A stretch of DNA of 11,750 bases from Nocardioides sp. (GTDB lineage Bacteria; Actinomycetota; Actinomycetes; Propionibacteriales; Nocardioidaceae): NCBI GenBank assembly GCA_031177735.1, contig JAPSKJ010000058.1:1-11750 (forward strand), read 5' to 3'. Position numbers and translations under genes: made by a program. The number at the start of each line of letters is the position of its first letter. The first letter of the stretch is position 1. Shown here one piece after another: positions 5,709 through 11,750 of this stretch. Under the pieces are notes generated by a model. The model did not search any database. It saw nothing but the letters and a program-made list of their open reading frames with translations, and was not told where the DNA came from.

Positions 5709-7451
5709 TCAGAACAGCGCGTTGAGGATGACGACCATCACGAGCGCGATGCACGCGAGCGGGATGGTGCGGCGGTAGAACGGGTAGGACGCCTCCTCGG
5801 CGTCCACGAGCGATTCGCGGGGCGTCTCGGAGTAGACCAGGCCGACGAGCTCCTCGGCCGGCTTCGGCTTGGTGACCAGCGAGACCACGATGCTCAGCAC
5901 GACGTCGACGACGAACGCCGTCGCGGCGGCCAGGAAGGCGGCCCCCTGACCGCTCACCGCGATGGTGCCGGTGGAGAGCGAGCCGAACGCGTCCTCGGAC
6001 AAGAAGGCGACCAGGACGGCCGACAGGGTGCCCGCGACGAGTCCCACCCAGCCGGCGGTCGCGGTCATCCGGCGCCAGAACATGCCGACGATGAAGGTCG
6101 CGAACAGCGGCGCGTTGAAGAACCCGAACAGGGTCTGCAGGTAGTTCATGATGTTGCTGAAGTTCGACGCGAGTGCCGCGGTGAAGATCGCGATGACGGT
6201 CGCGGCGACGGTCGCGATCCGCCCCGTGCGCAGGTAGTAGGCGTCGTCGCGGTCCTTGACGACGTACCGCTGCCACAGGTCGTAGCTGAGGACGGTGTTG
6301 AACGCCGAGACGTTGGCGGCCATGCCGGCCATGAAGGCCGCGAGCAGGCCGGCGATGGCCAGTCCGAGCAGGCCGTTGGGCAGCACGTCGCGCATCAGCA
6401 GGAGCAGGGCGTCGTTGTACTTCACATCGCCCGAGGCCCCGCCGGCCACGGTCTCACCGGCCTTGGTGCGCGCCATCTCGTCGACGAGGACGGCGGCGAT
6501 CATGCCGGGCACGATGGTGATGAACGGGACGAACATCTTCGGGAAGGCGCCGATGATCGGCGTCTTGCGCGCGCTCGAGATGGAGTCCGACGCCATCGCC
6601 CGCTGCACCTCGACGAAGTTGGTCGTCCAGTAGCCGAAGGAGAGCACGAAGCCGAGGCCGAAGACGATGCCGACCACCGAGAGCCAGTCGGACTCGAAAC
6701 CGCTCAGCGGGTTGCCCGGCCACGAGTTGAGCTGCTGCTCGGCCGGCGCGACGTCAGGGTTGCCCTCGGCGGCGGAGCGGATCCCGTCGGTCAGACCGCT
6801 CCAGCCGCCCACCCGGTGCAGGCCGATCAGGGTGAGCGGCAGCAGCGAGGCCACGATGACGAAGAACTGCAGGACCTCGTTGTAGATGGCCGCCTTGAGG
6901 CCACCCAGGGTGATGTAGGACAGCACGATCGCCGCCGCCACGACCAGGGCGACCCAGAGCGGCCACCCGAGCAGGGCGTGCACGATCGAGCCGAGCAGGT
7001 AGAGGTTGATGCCGGCGATCAGCAGCTGGGCGACGGCGAACGAGATCGCATTGACCAGGTGTGCCCCGGTGCCGAAGCGCCGGAACATGAACTCGGGGAC
7101 CGAGCGCACCTTGGAGCCGTAGTAGAACGGCATCATCACGACGCCGAGGAACAGCATCGCCGGGATGGCGCCGACCCAGAAGTAGTGCACGGTCGGGAGC
7201 CCGAACTCCGCGCCGGAGGCCGACATGCCCATGATCTCGACGGCGCCGAGGTTGGCCGAGACGAAGGCCAGCCCGGTGACCCAGGCGGGCAGCGAGCGGC
7301 CGGAGAGGAAGAAGTCGACCGAGTCCGAGACCTGCCGGCGGGCGAGGTAGCCGATGCCCAGGACGACGGCGAAGTAGAGGCCGACCACCAGGTAGTCCAC
7401 GGCGTTCGCCTGGATGATGGTGTCGCTCGCCAGCGGGGTCACCGTGGTCAT
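5709..7451 (-). CDS. Sodium:solute symporter family (SSS/SGLT-like) transporter
   Basis: 580 residues with about 13-14 hydrophobic helices, the usual SSS size and topology. Seen: DYLVVGLYFAVVLGIGYLARR (19-39), then FFLSGRSLPAW (47-57) and SANLGAVEIMGMSASGAEFGLP (65-86), which places it in the SGLT-like branch rather than the acetate or proline branches. SYITLGGLKAAIYNEVLQ (178-195) resembles the SSS signature. GYWTTNFVEVQRAMASDS (273-290) and FMAGMAANVSAFNTVLSYDLW (373-393) cover the later core helices. GAGGAG lies seven bases before the ATG. It would import a sugar or organic anion with sodium across the inner membrane. A small membrane protein follows in the same transcript. It may feed the neighbouring CoA/SDR pathway, but only proximity says so. 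Confidence 0.92.
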   Translation of the reverse strand: MTTVTPLASDTIIQANAVDYLVVGLYFAVVLGIGYLARRQVSDSVDFFLSGRSLPAWVTGLAFVSANLGAVEIMGMSASGAEFGLPTVHYFWVGAIPAMLFLGVVMMPFYYGSKVRSVPEFMFRRFGTGAHLVNAISFAVAQLLIAGINLYLLGSIVHALLGWPLWVALVVAAAIVLSYITLGGLKAAIYNEVLQFFVIVASLLPLTLIGLHRVGGWSGLTDGIRSAAEGNPDVAPAEQQLNSWPGNPLSGFESDWLSVVGIVFGLGFVLSFGYWTTNFVEVQRAMASDSISSARKTPIIGAFPKMFVPFITIVPGMIAAVLVDEMARTKAGETVAGGASGDVKYNDALLLLMRDVLPNGLLGLAIAGLLAAFMAGMAANVSAFNTVLSYDLWQRYVVKDRDDAYYLRTGRIATVAATVIAIFTAALASNFSNIMNYLQTLFGFFNAPLFATFIVGMFWRRMTATAGWVGLVAGTLSAVLVAFLSEDAFGSLSTGTIAVSGQGAAFLAAATAFVVDVVLSIVVSLVTKPKPAEELVGLVYSETPRESLVDAEEASYPFYRRTIPLACIALVMVVILNALF

Positions 7452-7557
7452 TTCGCCGCTCCTCGGTCTTCACCTCCTCCACCGGATCCGGCGAAGGTCA
7501 GCGCACATGCTCGTCGCAATCCGCCCGACCGACAACTTGAGGACGATCGCGAGCGGG

Positions 7558-8508
7558 TCAGGAGCGCATGGCGACACCGCGGCGCCAGTAGCCCATGAAC
7601 GCCACCTGACGGCGGTCCATCCCCAGCTCCGAGACCAGGGCCCGGCGCAGCCCGGTGACGACCTTCGACTCCCCCGCGATCCAGGCGTAGAGGTCGGCCA
7701 GGCGGTGCTCGACCTCGGCGACCGGCTCGTCGATCTCCTCACCGGAGGAGGAGTAGACCGGTGTCTCCCACAGGTCGGGGTCGATCTCGTCCTCGGTGAC
7801 CTCCGGCAGCGGGACGTCCACGCCGAGGTGGTCGACGACCGCCTGGTGGAGCAGTACGCCGTGGGGCCGGTCGCCGCGCGGCAGCCACCGCACCGTGAAG
7901 CCCTCGGCGTGGTCGACGGCCAGCACGTCCTCCGGCCGAGGGACCTCCAGGAACGCGGCGACCGAGCTGTCCGCGGGCAGCTGCTCCAGGATCGCCGAGA
8001 TCGCGGGGACTGCGGTCTCGTCGCCGGCCAGCAGGACCCGACGAGCGGTGCCGGGGGTGAACTCGATGCCGCCGTAGGGCAGGCCCTTCTTCGGCCCCAT
8101 CAGCAGGAGCCGGTCACCGGCCTTGGCCCGGATCGCGAACTCGCAGCCGGGGCCGACGTCACCGTGGTCCTCGGTGTGCACGACGATGTCGACGACGACG
8201 CGGGTCTCGGCGCCACTGCCGCGGACCCCGCGCACCGTGTAGGTGCGCATGTGGCCGCGTTCCTCCACGGGGCGGTCGAGCCAGGTGGAGAACCACGTCT
8301 CGTCGGCTCCCTCGAAGGACGGGAGCGGGCCGTCGCCGTGCGGGAAGATCAGCTTGATGCGCTGGTCGTAGAGCGGGCCGTCGACCCCGAAGTCCGCGAG
8401 GCACGGCGCCCCGAGCTCGAGCCGGACGAAGCTCGGCGAGATCTGCTCGACCTGCACCACCTCCACCTCATCGAGGAGCAGCGGGAGGGAGTGCTTCGTG
8501 GCGGGCAT
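7558..8508 (-). CDS. Siderophore-interacting protein (ferric-siderophore reductase, SIP/ViuB family)
   Basis: 316 residues, typical for the SIP family. It has an N-terminal ferredoxin-reductase-type FAD-binding barrel with RTYTVR at 88-93 (flavin contact). GPKKGLPYGG lies at 138-147, the NAD(P)H-binding part begins VLLAGDETAVPAISAILEQLP at 158-178, and the C-terminal YWRRG is at 307-311. These proteins release iron from imported ferric siderophores by reducing Fe(III) in the cytosol. No siderophore transporter or biosynthesis gene is in the window, so it is a lone recycling gene here. A candidate iron box lies 30-48 bases before the start. The Shine-Dalgarno is poor (GGATGACGC before ATG). 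It reads towards the symporter, 106 bases away; nothing recognisable lies in that gap beyond the symporter's ribosome binding site. Confidence 0.92.
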   Translation of the reverse strand: MPATKHSLPLLLDEVEVVQVEQISPSFVRLELGAPCLADFGVDGPLYDQRIKLIFPHGDGPLPSFEGADETWFSTWLDRPVEERGHMRTYTVRGVRGSGAETRVVVDIVVHTEDHGDVGPGCEFAIRAKAGDRLLLMGPKKGLPYGGIEFTPGTARRVLLAGDETAVPAISAILEQLPADSSVAAFLEVPRPEDVLAVDHAEGFTVRWLPRGDRPHGVLLHQAVVDHLGVDVPLPEVTEDEIDPDLWETPVYSSSGEEIDEPVAEVEHRLADLYAWIAGESKVVTGLRRALVSELGMDRRQVAFMGYWRRGVAMRS

Positions 8509-8537
8509 GCGTCATCCGATCAAGGGGCGAGTTTTAC

Positions 8538-8556
8538 TTAGGGTGACCTTACCTCC
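8538..8556. promoter_or_regulatory. Candidate IdeR/DtxR iron box
   Basis: TTAGGGTGACCTTACCTCC matches the known 19-base actinobacterial iron-box consensus (TTAGGTTAGGCTAACCTAA with W/S options) at 14 of 19 positions by my hand count. It contains an imperfect 13-base dyad (TAGGGTGACCTTA, 8539-8551). It lies upstream of the siderophore-interacting protein gene, exactly the class of gene IdeR represses when iron is replete. It sits in the 154-base gap shared with the divergent lyase gene, so an effect on both is possible. Confidence 0.6.
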
Positions 8557-8662
8557 TCGGCGCTGCACGGCGAAGATGCGTTCGTGCGGCACCCAAATCG
8601 GTAACCTTCTGTTCACGCACCGTTCTTGCGAGCGGACCCGGACAGCGGAGGAGTGGCTTCCC

Positions 8663-10036
8663 ATGACGGCGGGATCAGCACGCCGGTTCACCGACGGACG
8701 CGTCCCGGACCCCGGAATCGCCGCGCTGTTCAGCCGCGAGAGTCGGCTCGAAGCCCTGCTCCGCGTCGAGGCGGCGCTCGCCCAGGCGGAGGCCGAGCTC
8801 GGGATCATCCCCAGCCACGCCGGGGACGCCATCGCGGGCGCCGCCCGCCTGGACCGCCTCGACCTCGACCGCCTCGACCGCGAGACCGCGGCGCAGAGCC
8901 ACCCGCTCACGCCCCTCGTCGACGAGCTGGCCCGCGCCGCCGGCGACTGCGGAGAATGGGTGCACTGGGGTGCGACCACCCAGAACATCACCCAGACCGC
9001 CGACCTGCTGCTGCTGCGCGAGGCGCACGGTCGCATCCTCGGGCTGCTCGGCGACCTGCTCCGGGCGCTGTCGAAGCTGGCCGACGACAGCGCGCACGCG
9101 CCGATGCCCGGGCGCACCCACAGCCAGCACGCCGTGCCGATCACGCTCGGCTTCAAGGTGGCGGTCTGGATCGACGAGTTCACCAGCCACGTCGACCGGC
9201 TCCAGCGCCTGGAGGACCGCGCCTTCCGCCTCCTGCTCGGCGGCGCCGTCGGCACGCTCGCGTCCTTCGGCGGTCAGGGTCGCGCGCTCGAGGCCGCCGT
9301 GGCCCGACGCCTCGCCCTGCGCACGATGCCGGTGCCCTCGCGCGCCACCAACGACGGCATGGTCGAGCTCGTCTCCGCACTGGGCCTGCTCGCCGGCACG
9401 GCCGGCAAGGTGGCCAAGGACGTCTACTCGATGATGCAGCCGGAGTTCGGCGAGGCCTTCGAGCCGATCCCGGCCGGCACCGTCGGCAGCTCGACGATGC
9501 CGCACAAGCGCAACCCGCAGCTCACCCTCGACGTGATGACCGCCTCCAGCCAGCTCCGCGGCCTGGTGGCGCCCGCCCTGGAGTCGATGCTGCACGACCA
9601 CGAGGCCAACGGCGCGATGACCGGCCTGCTCGAGGACTCGGTGACCCGCAGCTGCGTGCTCGCCGGCGACGTCCTGGCCCGGCTGGTGGTCATCGCCAGC
9701 GGACTCGAGTTCGACCCCGACCGGATGCGGGCCAACCTGCGCCTGTCCGACGGCCTGATCGGCTCGGAGCCGCTGATGCTCGAGCTCGGCACCAAGATCG
9801 GTCGCCAGCGCGCCCACGAGATCGTGTACGACGTGGCGCAGGCTGCCGCGGTGACCGGCCGCGACTTCGCCGAGCTGCTCGCCGGCGATCCCACCGTGTC
9901 GGCCCACTTCACGCGCGCCGAGATCGGCCGGATCCTCGACCCGGAGTCCTACCTCGGCGAGAGCGCCGAGATCGCGTCCGCGATGGCGCAGCACGCGCGT
10001 GAGGTCGCCGACCGGCTCCAGATCCCGTCGGCCTGA
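8663..10036 (+). CDS. Adenylosuccinate lyase / 3-carboxy-cis,cis-muconate cycloisomerase family protein
   Basis: 457 residues from the ATG at 8663-8665; GGAGGAG lies nine bases upstream. An in-frame ATG at 8498 would add 55 unconserved residues across the iron box, so I reject it. The fumarase/aspartase superfamily signature GSSTMPHKRNP is at 275-285, with its mobile-loop serine. Other conserved blocks are GATTQNITQT (103-112) and GRTHSQHAVPITLGFK (150-165), where H153 aligns with the catalytic histidine. Members are homotetrameric and do beta-elimination or cycloisomerisation. The overall pattern resembles the PcaB-like and unassigned adenylosuccinate-lyase-family proteins more than housekeeping PurB. 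There are no pca or pur genes around it, so specificity is open. It ends 25 bases before the convergent dcd stop. An unusual acidic/basic run DRLDLDRLDRE lies at 64-74. Confidence 0.88.
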   Translation: MTAGSARRFTDGRVPDPGIAALFSRESRLEALLRVEAALAQAEAELGIIPSHAGDAIAGAARLDRLDLDRLDRETAAQSHPLTPLVDELARAAGDCGEWVHWGATTQNITQTADLLLLREAHGRILGLLGDLLRALSKLADDSAHAPMPGRTHSQHAVPITLGFKVAVWIDEFTSHVDRLQRLEDRAFRLLLGGAVGTLASFGGQGRALEAAVARRLALRTMPVPSRATNDGMVELVSALGLLAGTAGKVAKDVYSMMQPEFGEAFEPIPAGTVGSSTMPHKRNPQLTLDVMTASSQLRGLVAPALESMLHDHEANGAMTGLLEDSVTRSCVLAGDVLARLVVIASGLEFDPDRMRANLRLSDGLIGSEPLMLELGTKIGRQRAHEIVYDVAQAAAVTGRDFAELLAGDPTVSAHFTRAEIGRILDPESYLGESAEIASAMAQHAREVADRLQIPSA

Positions 10037-10061
10037 CCGAGGTGCGGACCGGGTCGAAGGC

Positions 10062-10637
10062 TCAGATCTTCGTGCGGTGGAAGTTCTGGAACGACCGGGA
10101 CGGTGTCGGGCCGCGCTGCCCCTGGTAGCGCGAGCCGTACCTCTCCGAGCCGTAGGGGTGCTCACTCGGCGAGGAGAGCCGGAAGAAGCAGAACTGCCCG
10201 ATCTTCATGCCGGGATAGAGCTTGATCGGCAGCGTCGCGACGTTGGCCAGCTCCAGCGTCACGTGCCCGGAGAAGCCGGGGTCGACGAAGCCGGCGGTGG
10301 CGTGGGTGAGCAGGCCGAGCCGACCCAGCGACGACTTGCCCTCCACGCGCGCGGCGATGTCGTCGGGGAGCGTGACGGTCTCGTAGGTCGAGCCGAGCAC
10401 GAACTCACCCGGGTGCAGGATGAACGGCTCCTCGCCCTCCGGCTCCACCACACGGGTCAGGTCCGACTGGTCCGCGGCGGGGTCGATCGAGGGGTACTTG
10501 TGGTTGTCGAAGACCCGGAAGAACCGATCCAGCCGCACGTCGATGCTCGAGGGCTGCAGCATGCCGGCGTCGTACGGGTCGAGCGAGATCCGCCCGGCGT
10601 CGATCTCGGCGAGGATGTCGCGGTCTGAGAGCAGCAC
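10062..10637 (-). CDS. dcd: dCTP deaminase, probably bifunctional dUMP-forming type
   Basis: 191 residues, near-identical in layout to actinobacterial Dcd proteins. MLLSDRDI opens the protein and QPSSIDVRLDRFFRVF is at 28-43. EGKSSLGRLGLLTHATAGFVDPGFSGHVTLELAN at 99-132 holds S102, R106, D119 and E129, the positions known for catalysis in the Mycobacterium tuberculosis enzyme. SRYQGQRGPTPSRSFQNF closes it. The M. tuberculosis homologue converts dCTP directly to dUMP, supplying thymidylate synthesis without releasing dUTP; the close similarity suggests the same here. It acts as a cytosolic trimer. The start is a GTG (10635-10637), fixed by the conserved N-terminus rather than by a good Shine-Dalgarno. 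The exported collagen-like gene ends 34 bases upstream in the same direction. Confidence 0.97.
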   Translation of the reverse strand: MLLSDRDILAEIDAGRISLDPYDAGMLQPSSIDVRLDRFFRVFDNHKYPSIDPAADQSDLTRVVEPEGEEPFILHPGEFVLGSTYETVTLPDDIAARVEGKSSLGRLGLLTHATAGFVDPGFSGHVTLELANVATLPIKLYPGMKIGQFCFFRLSSPSEHPYGSERYGSRYQGQRGPTPSRSFQNFHRTKI

Positions 10638-10671
10638 GCGCTCAACCTAGCCGAGACCGGGCCTCGCTCCC

Positions 10672-11334
10672 TCAGGCCGCCAGCAGCAGGGCCGTGAGCT
10701 GTCCGTGCGCGAACGGTGAGCCGGTGCAGAACCCATGGGTCGACGCCACGAGACGCACCGTGTAGGTCTCGCCCGCCGCGAGCACCACGGGCGCACCGTC
10801 CTCCCTCAGGAGCACTCCCGAGGTCGCGATGCTCTGCCGCGCGTTGTCCACAGAGGTGCTGTCGATGACCTCCGTGCGCGCCATGTCGCCGCCGACGTCG
10901 ACCCTGATGTCGATGTGCGCGCTGTGCGGCCTCTCCGGATCGTTGGATGCCCAGTAGCCCGAGGCGGCACCGAAGACGAGTGACGGCCGGTCGGGCGTGA
11001 CCTTGACCGACACCACATCATTGGGAGCGCAAGGATCCATCCCCGAGACGGCCGACTGCGCCGAGGCGGCATGCACCAGCCCGGAGGGCCCCTGCGGTCC
11101 TCGGGGACCGGTCGCGCCGGTCGCGCCGACCGCTGAACCCAGTGCCCCGGGCGCGAAGTCGGCTGCGGTGAGCGACCCGTCCTTGACCTTGGCGGTGGTG
11201 ACCGCCTCCTTCTTCAGCTGCGGGGTGCCGACGCTCTTCTTCGGCAGGGAGGCCGCGTAGGCCCCTCCTGAGAGCGCGACGACGAGCGCGAGCGTGGAAG
11301 CGACGTTGGCATAGGAGGGACGGGGCAGACGCAT
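10672..11334 (-). CDS. Secreted protein with short collagen-like segment
   Basis: 220 residues from the ATG at 11332-11334. An ATG three codons earlier (11343) is equally possible, and neither has a clear ribosome binding site. The N-terminus MRLPRPSYANVASTLALVVALSGGAYAA is a signal peptide, probably cleaved after AYA near residue 27. Residues 34-60 (SVGTPQLKKEAVTTAKVKDGSLTAADF) form the linker repeat that commonly precedes Gly-X-Y tracts in actinobacterial exported proteins. Five collagen triplets follow at 70-85 (GATGATGPRGPQGPSG). The remaining 100-120 residues look beta-rich, with two cysteines (C102, C203) that could form a disulfide outside the cell. The function is unknown; a surface-exposed role is inferred. 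A further upstream extension to 11439 would put the signal peptide internally, so I reject it. Confidence 0.8.
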   Translation of the reverse strand: MRLPRPSYANVASTLALVVALSGGAYAASLPKKSVGTPQLKKEAVTTAKVKDGSLTAADFAPGALGSAVGATGATGPRGPQGPSGLVHAASAQSAVSGMDPCAPNDVVSVKVTPDRPSLVFGAASGYWASNDPERPHSAHIDIRVDVGGDMARTEVIDSTSVDNARQSIATSGVLLREDGAPVVLAAGETYTVRLVASTHGFCTGSPFAHGQLTALLLAA

Positions 11335-11433
11335 GCCCGCCATCTCAACGTCGCCGGCGGACGAACTCCATAGCCCGAGTGGGCCTGGGGGCGCAAGGGG
11401 CGGGTGCGGATCCACGAAGACGCCCGGGTCGGG

Positions 11434-11439
11434 TAGCAT
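11434..11439 (+). promoter_or_regulatory. Candidate -10 element for tRNA-Gly
   Basis: TAGCAT at 11434-11439 lies 25 bases before the tRNA start, a sensible distance for a stable-RNA promoter with a short leader. No convincing -35 hexamer is seen 16-18 bases upstream (TCCACG at 11411-11416 is the nearest). The region is also the upstream region of the divergent exported-protein gene. Confidence 0.35.
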
Positions 11440-11464
11440 TCCGGCGTCCGGCCCCGGTCGGCAC

Positions 11465-11540
11465 GCGGGCGTAGCTCAGTTGGTAGAGCGCGACCTTCCC
11501 AAGGTCGATGTCGCGAGTTCGAGTCTCGTCGCCCGCTCCA
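11465..11540 (+). tRNA. tRNA-Gly (anticodon CCC)
   Basis: A complete 76-base cloverleaf can be folded by hand. The acceptor GCGGGCG (11465-11471) pairs with CGCCCGC (11530-11536). The D stem is GCTC/GAGC. The anticodon stem CGACC/GGTCG holds the loop TTCCCAA, with anticodon CCC at 11498-11500. A five-base variable loop follows, then the T arm GCGAG-TTCGAGT-CTCGT. The discriminator is T, and CCA is encoded at 11538-11540. It reads the GGG codon. The 3' half is repeated just downstream. Large ORFs crossing it on both strands are artefacts. Confidence 0.97.
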
Positions 11541-11618
11541 GCAGCACCTTGCGCTCCGAGCGCGACACTGCACCCAACGTCGATGTCGCGAGTTCGAGTC
11601 TCGTCGCCCGCTCCAGCA
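11498..11618 (+). repeat. Direct repeat of the tRNA-Gly 3' half (two copies, 75-base period)
   Basis: Positions 11504-11543 (anticodon-stem 3' strand through CCA plus three bases) are repeated without mismatch at 11579-11618, 40 bases. With one mismatch (G11503 versus C11578) the match extends back to the anticodon CCCAA, 46 bases in all (11498-11543 versus 11573-11618). The period of 75 bases is close to the tRNA length. Such a segment is what tRNA-targeting integrases use as attachment core, but no integrase is in the window; tandem duplication by slippage is the alternative. Confidence 0.9.
11548..11615 (+). pseudogene. Degenerate tRNA-Gly copy (5' half lost or altered)
   Basis: Aligned to the real tRNA, GCTC is followed by a one-base loop and GAGC (11553-11561), as if the D loop were deleted. 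GAGCGCGAC (11558-11566) matches tRNA 11486-11494 exactly. Three extra bases sit before the retained anticodon CCC (11573-11575). From there on the 3' half is intact to CCA (11613-11615). There is no 5' acceptor strand equivalent to GCGGGCG, so it cannot fold into a cloverleaf by itself. It is best read as a tRNA-derived remnant rather than a working gene. Confidence 0.65.
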
Positions 11619-11623
11619 CCACC

Positions 11624-11656
11624 CTCGCGCTCAGCGCGACACTGCGCCACCGTCGA
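11624..11656 (+). repeat. Third, more decayed unit related to the tRNA-Gly remnant
   Basis: CTCGCGCTCAGCGCGACACTGCGCCACCGTCGA resembles the stretch 11548-11583 of the remnant, with a few substitutions and three missing bases. After GTCGA (11652-11656) the similarity stops. Each unit carries a short GC hairpin at the same place (GCGCT-CCG-AGCGC at 11551-11563; CGCGC-TCA-GCGCG at 11626-11638). This makes three tandem units in order of increasing decay. Confidence 0.6.
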
Positions 11657-11750
11657 GTGGCACGGTGTGATCGCCCAGCCACCAGCTGACTGGGCACCAC
11701 CACGCAGAGCCGGTGATCCGGTCGGCGGCGCGTGGGCACCCGCGGGCTCG
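11657..11750. other. Non-coding right edge with one perfect hairpin
   Basis: I see no credible protein gene after the tRNA-derived units. A six-base-pair perfect hairpin, GCCCAG (11673-11678) with CTGGGC (11690-11695), could end the tRNA transcript. It lacks a following T tract, so I do not call it a terminator. Confidence 0.4.

Noticed and set aside
8498..8662. Longer start for the lyase gene
   Set aside because: The added 55 residues would be encoded over the iron box and overlap the start of the divergent gene, have no family similarity, and the ATG at 8663 has a good ribosome binding site.
8675..10165. 496-codon open frame on the - strand
   Set aside because: Antisense to the lyase gene with its clear superfamily signature, and running into dcd. 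The product has no recognisable motif.
11673..11695. Perfect 6-bp hairpin as rho-independent terminator
   Set aside because: The loop is 11 bases and no T-rich tail follows; kept only as a note.
11333..11739. Open frames crossing the tRNA on both strands, with repeated peptides such as DVASSSLVARSS and ERATRLELATSTLG
   Set aside because: The repeated peptides are translations of the tRNA and its duplicated 3' half. These are well-known annotation artefacts.
1..11750. CRISPR array, insertion sequence, riboswitch or integrase
   Set aside because: No spaced direct repeats of CRISPR type, no transposase or integrase motif, and no riboswitch I can recognise was seen on either strand.

Overview
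The window reads as chromosomal DNA of a high-GC actinobacterium, possibly a Nocardioides-type organism. The support is strongly GC-biased codon use throughout, an actinobacterial-type dCTP deaminase, a siderophore-interacting protein behind a candidate IdeR/DtxR iron box, and an exported protein of a typically actinobacterial short collagen-like type. The genus is an inference from general resemblance, not proven.

Left part (1-5384), a catabolic locus. Five genes run leftwards and are tightly packed: a FadR/GntR regulator with an FCD domain, a class III (CaiB/BaiF) CoA-transferase, a protein shaped like an ABC solute-binding protein but without a signal peptide, an enoyl-CoA hydratase-type crotonase, and a fumarylacetoacetate-hydrolase-family enzyme that most resembles 2-keto-3-deoxy-acid dehydratases and is cut by the left edge. 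Two junctions are 4-base ATGA overlaps. A short-chain dehydrogenase runs the other way from the regulator's start. The shared 174-base gap holds an inverted repeat that is a good candidate operator. Together these suggest an inducible route in which an organic or sugar acid is oxidised, activated to a CoA thioester, hydrated or dehydrated and processed. The substrate cannot be named from this window.

Middle part (5402-8508), transport. A sodium:solute symporter of the SGLT-like branch is followed by a small two-helix membrane protein that could be a partner subunit. Upstream of them lies a siderophore-interacting flavoprotein (ferric-siderophore reductase type) with a candidate iron box before its start. 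The symporter may feed the left-hand pathway, but only proximity supports that.

Right part (8663-11750). An adenylosuccinate lyase / 3-carboxy-muconate cycloisomerase superfamily enzyme (+ strand) converges on dcd (dCTP deaminase, - strand). Behind dcd lies a secreted protein with a short collagen-like stretch. A tRNA-Gly(CCC) gene follows on the + strand. Immediately after the tRNA the DNA carries a nearly exact second copy of its 3' half, 75 bases downstream, and then a third, more decayed unit. The last 200 bases contain no convincing protein gene.

Most worth a second look: the cytoplasmic solute-binding-like protein embedded in a CoA-thioester operon with no ABC transporter genes in view, the tandem decaying tRNA-Gly units, the symporter and small membrane protein pair, and the operator-like dyad between the regulator and the dehydrogenase.
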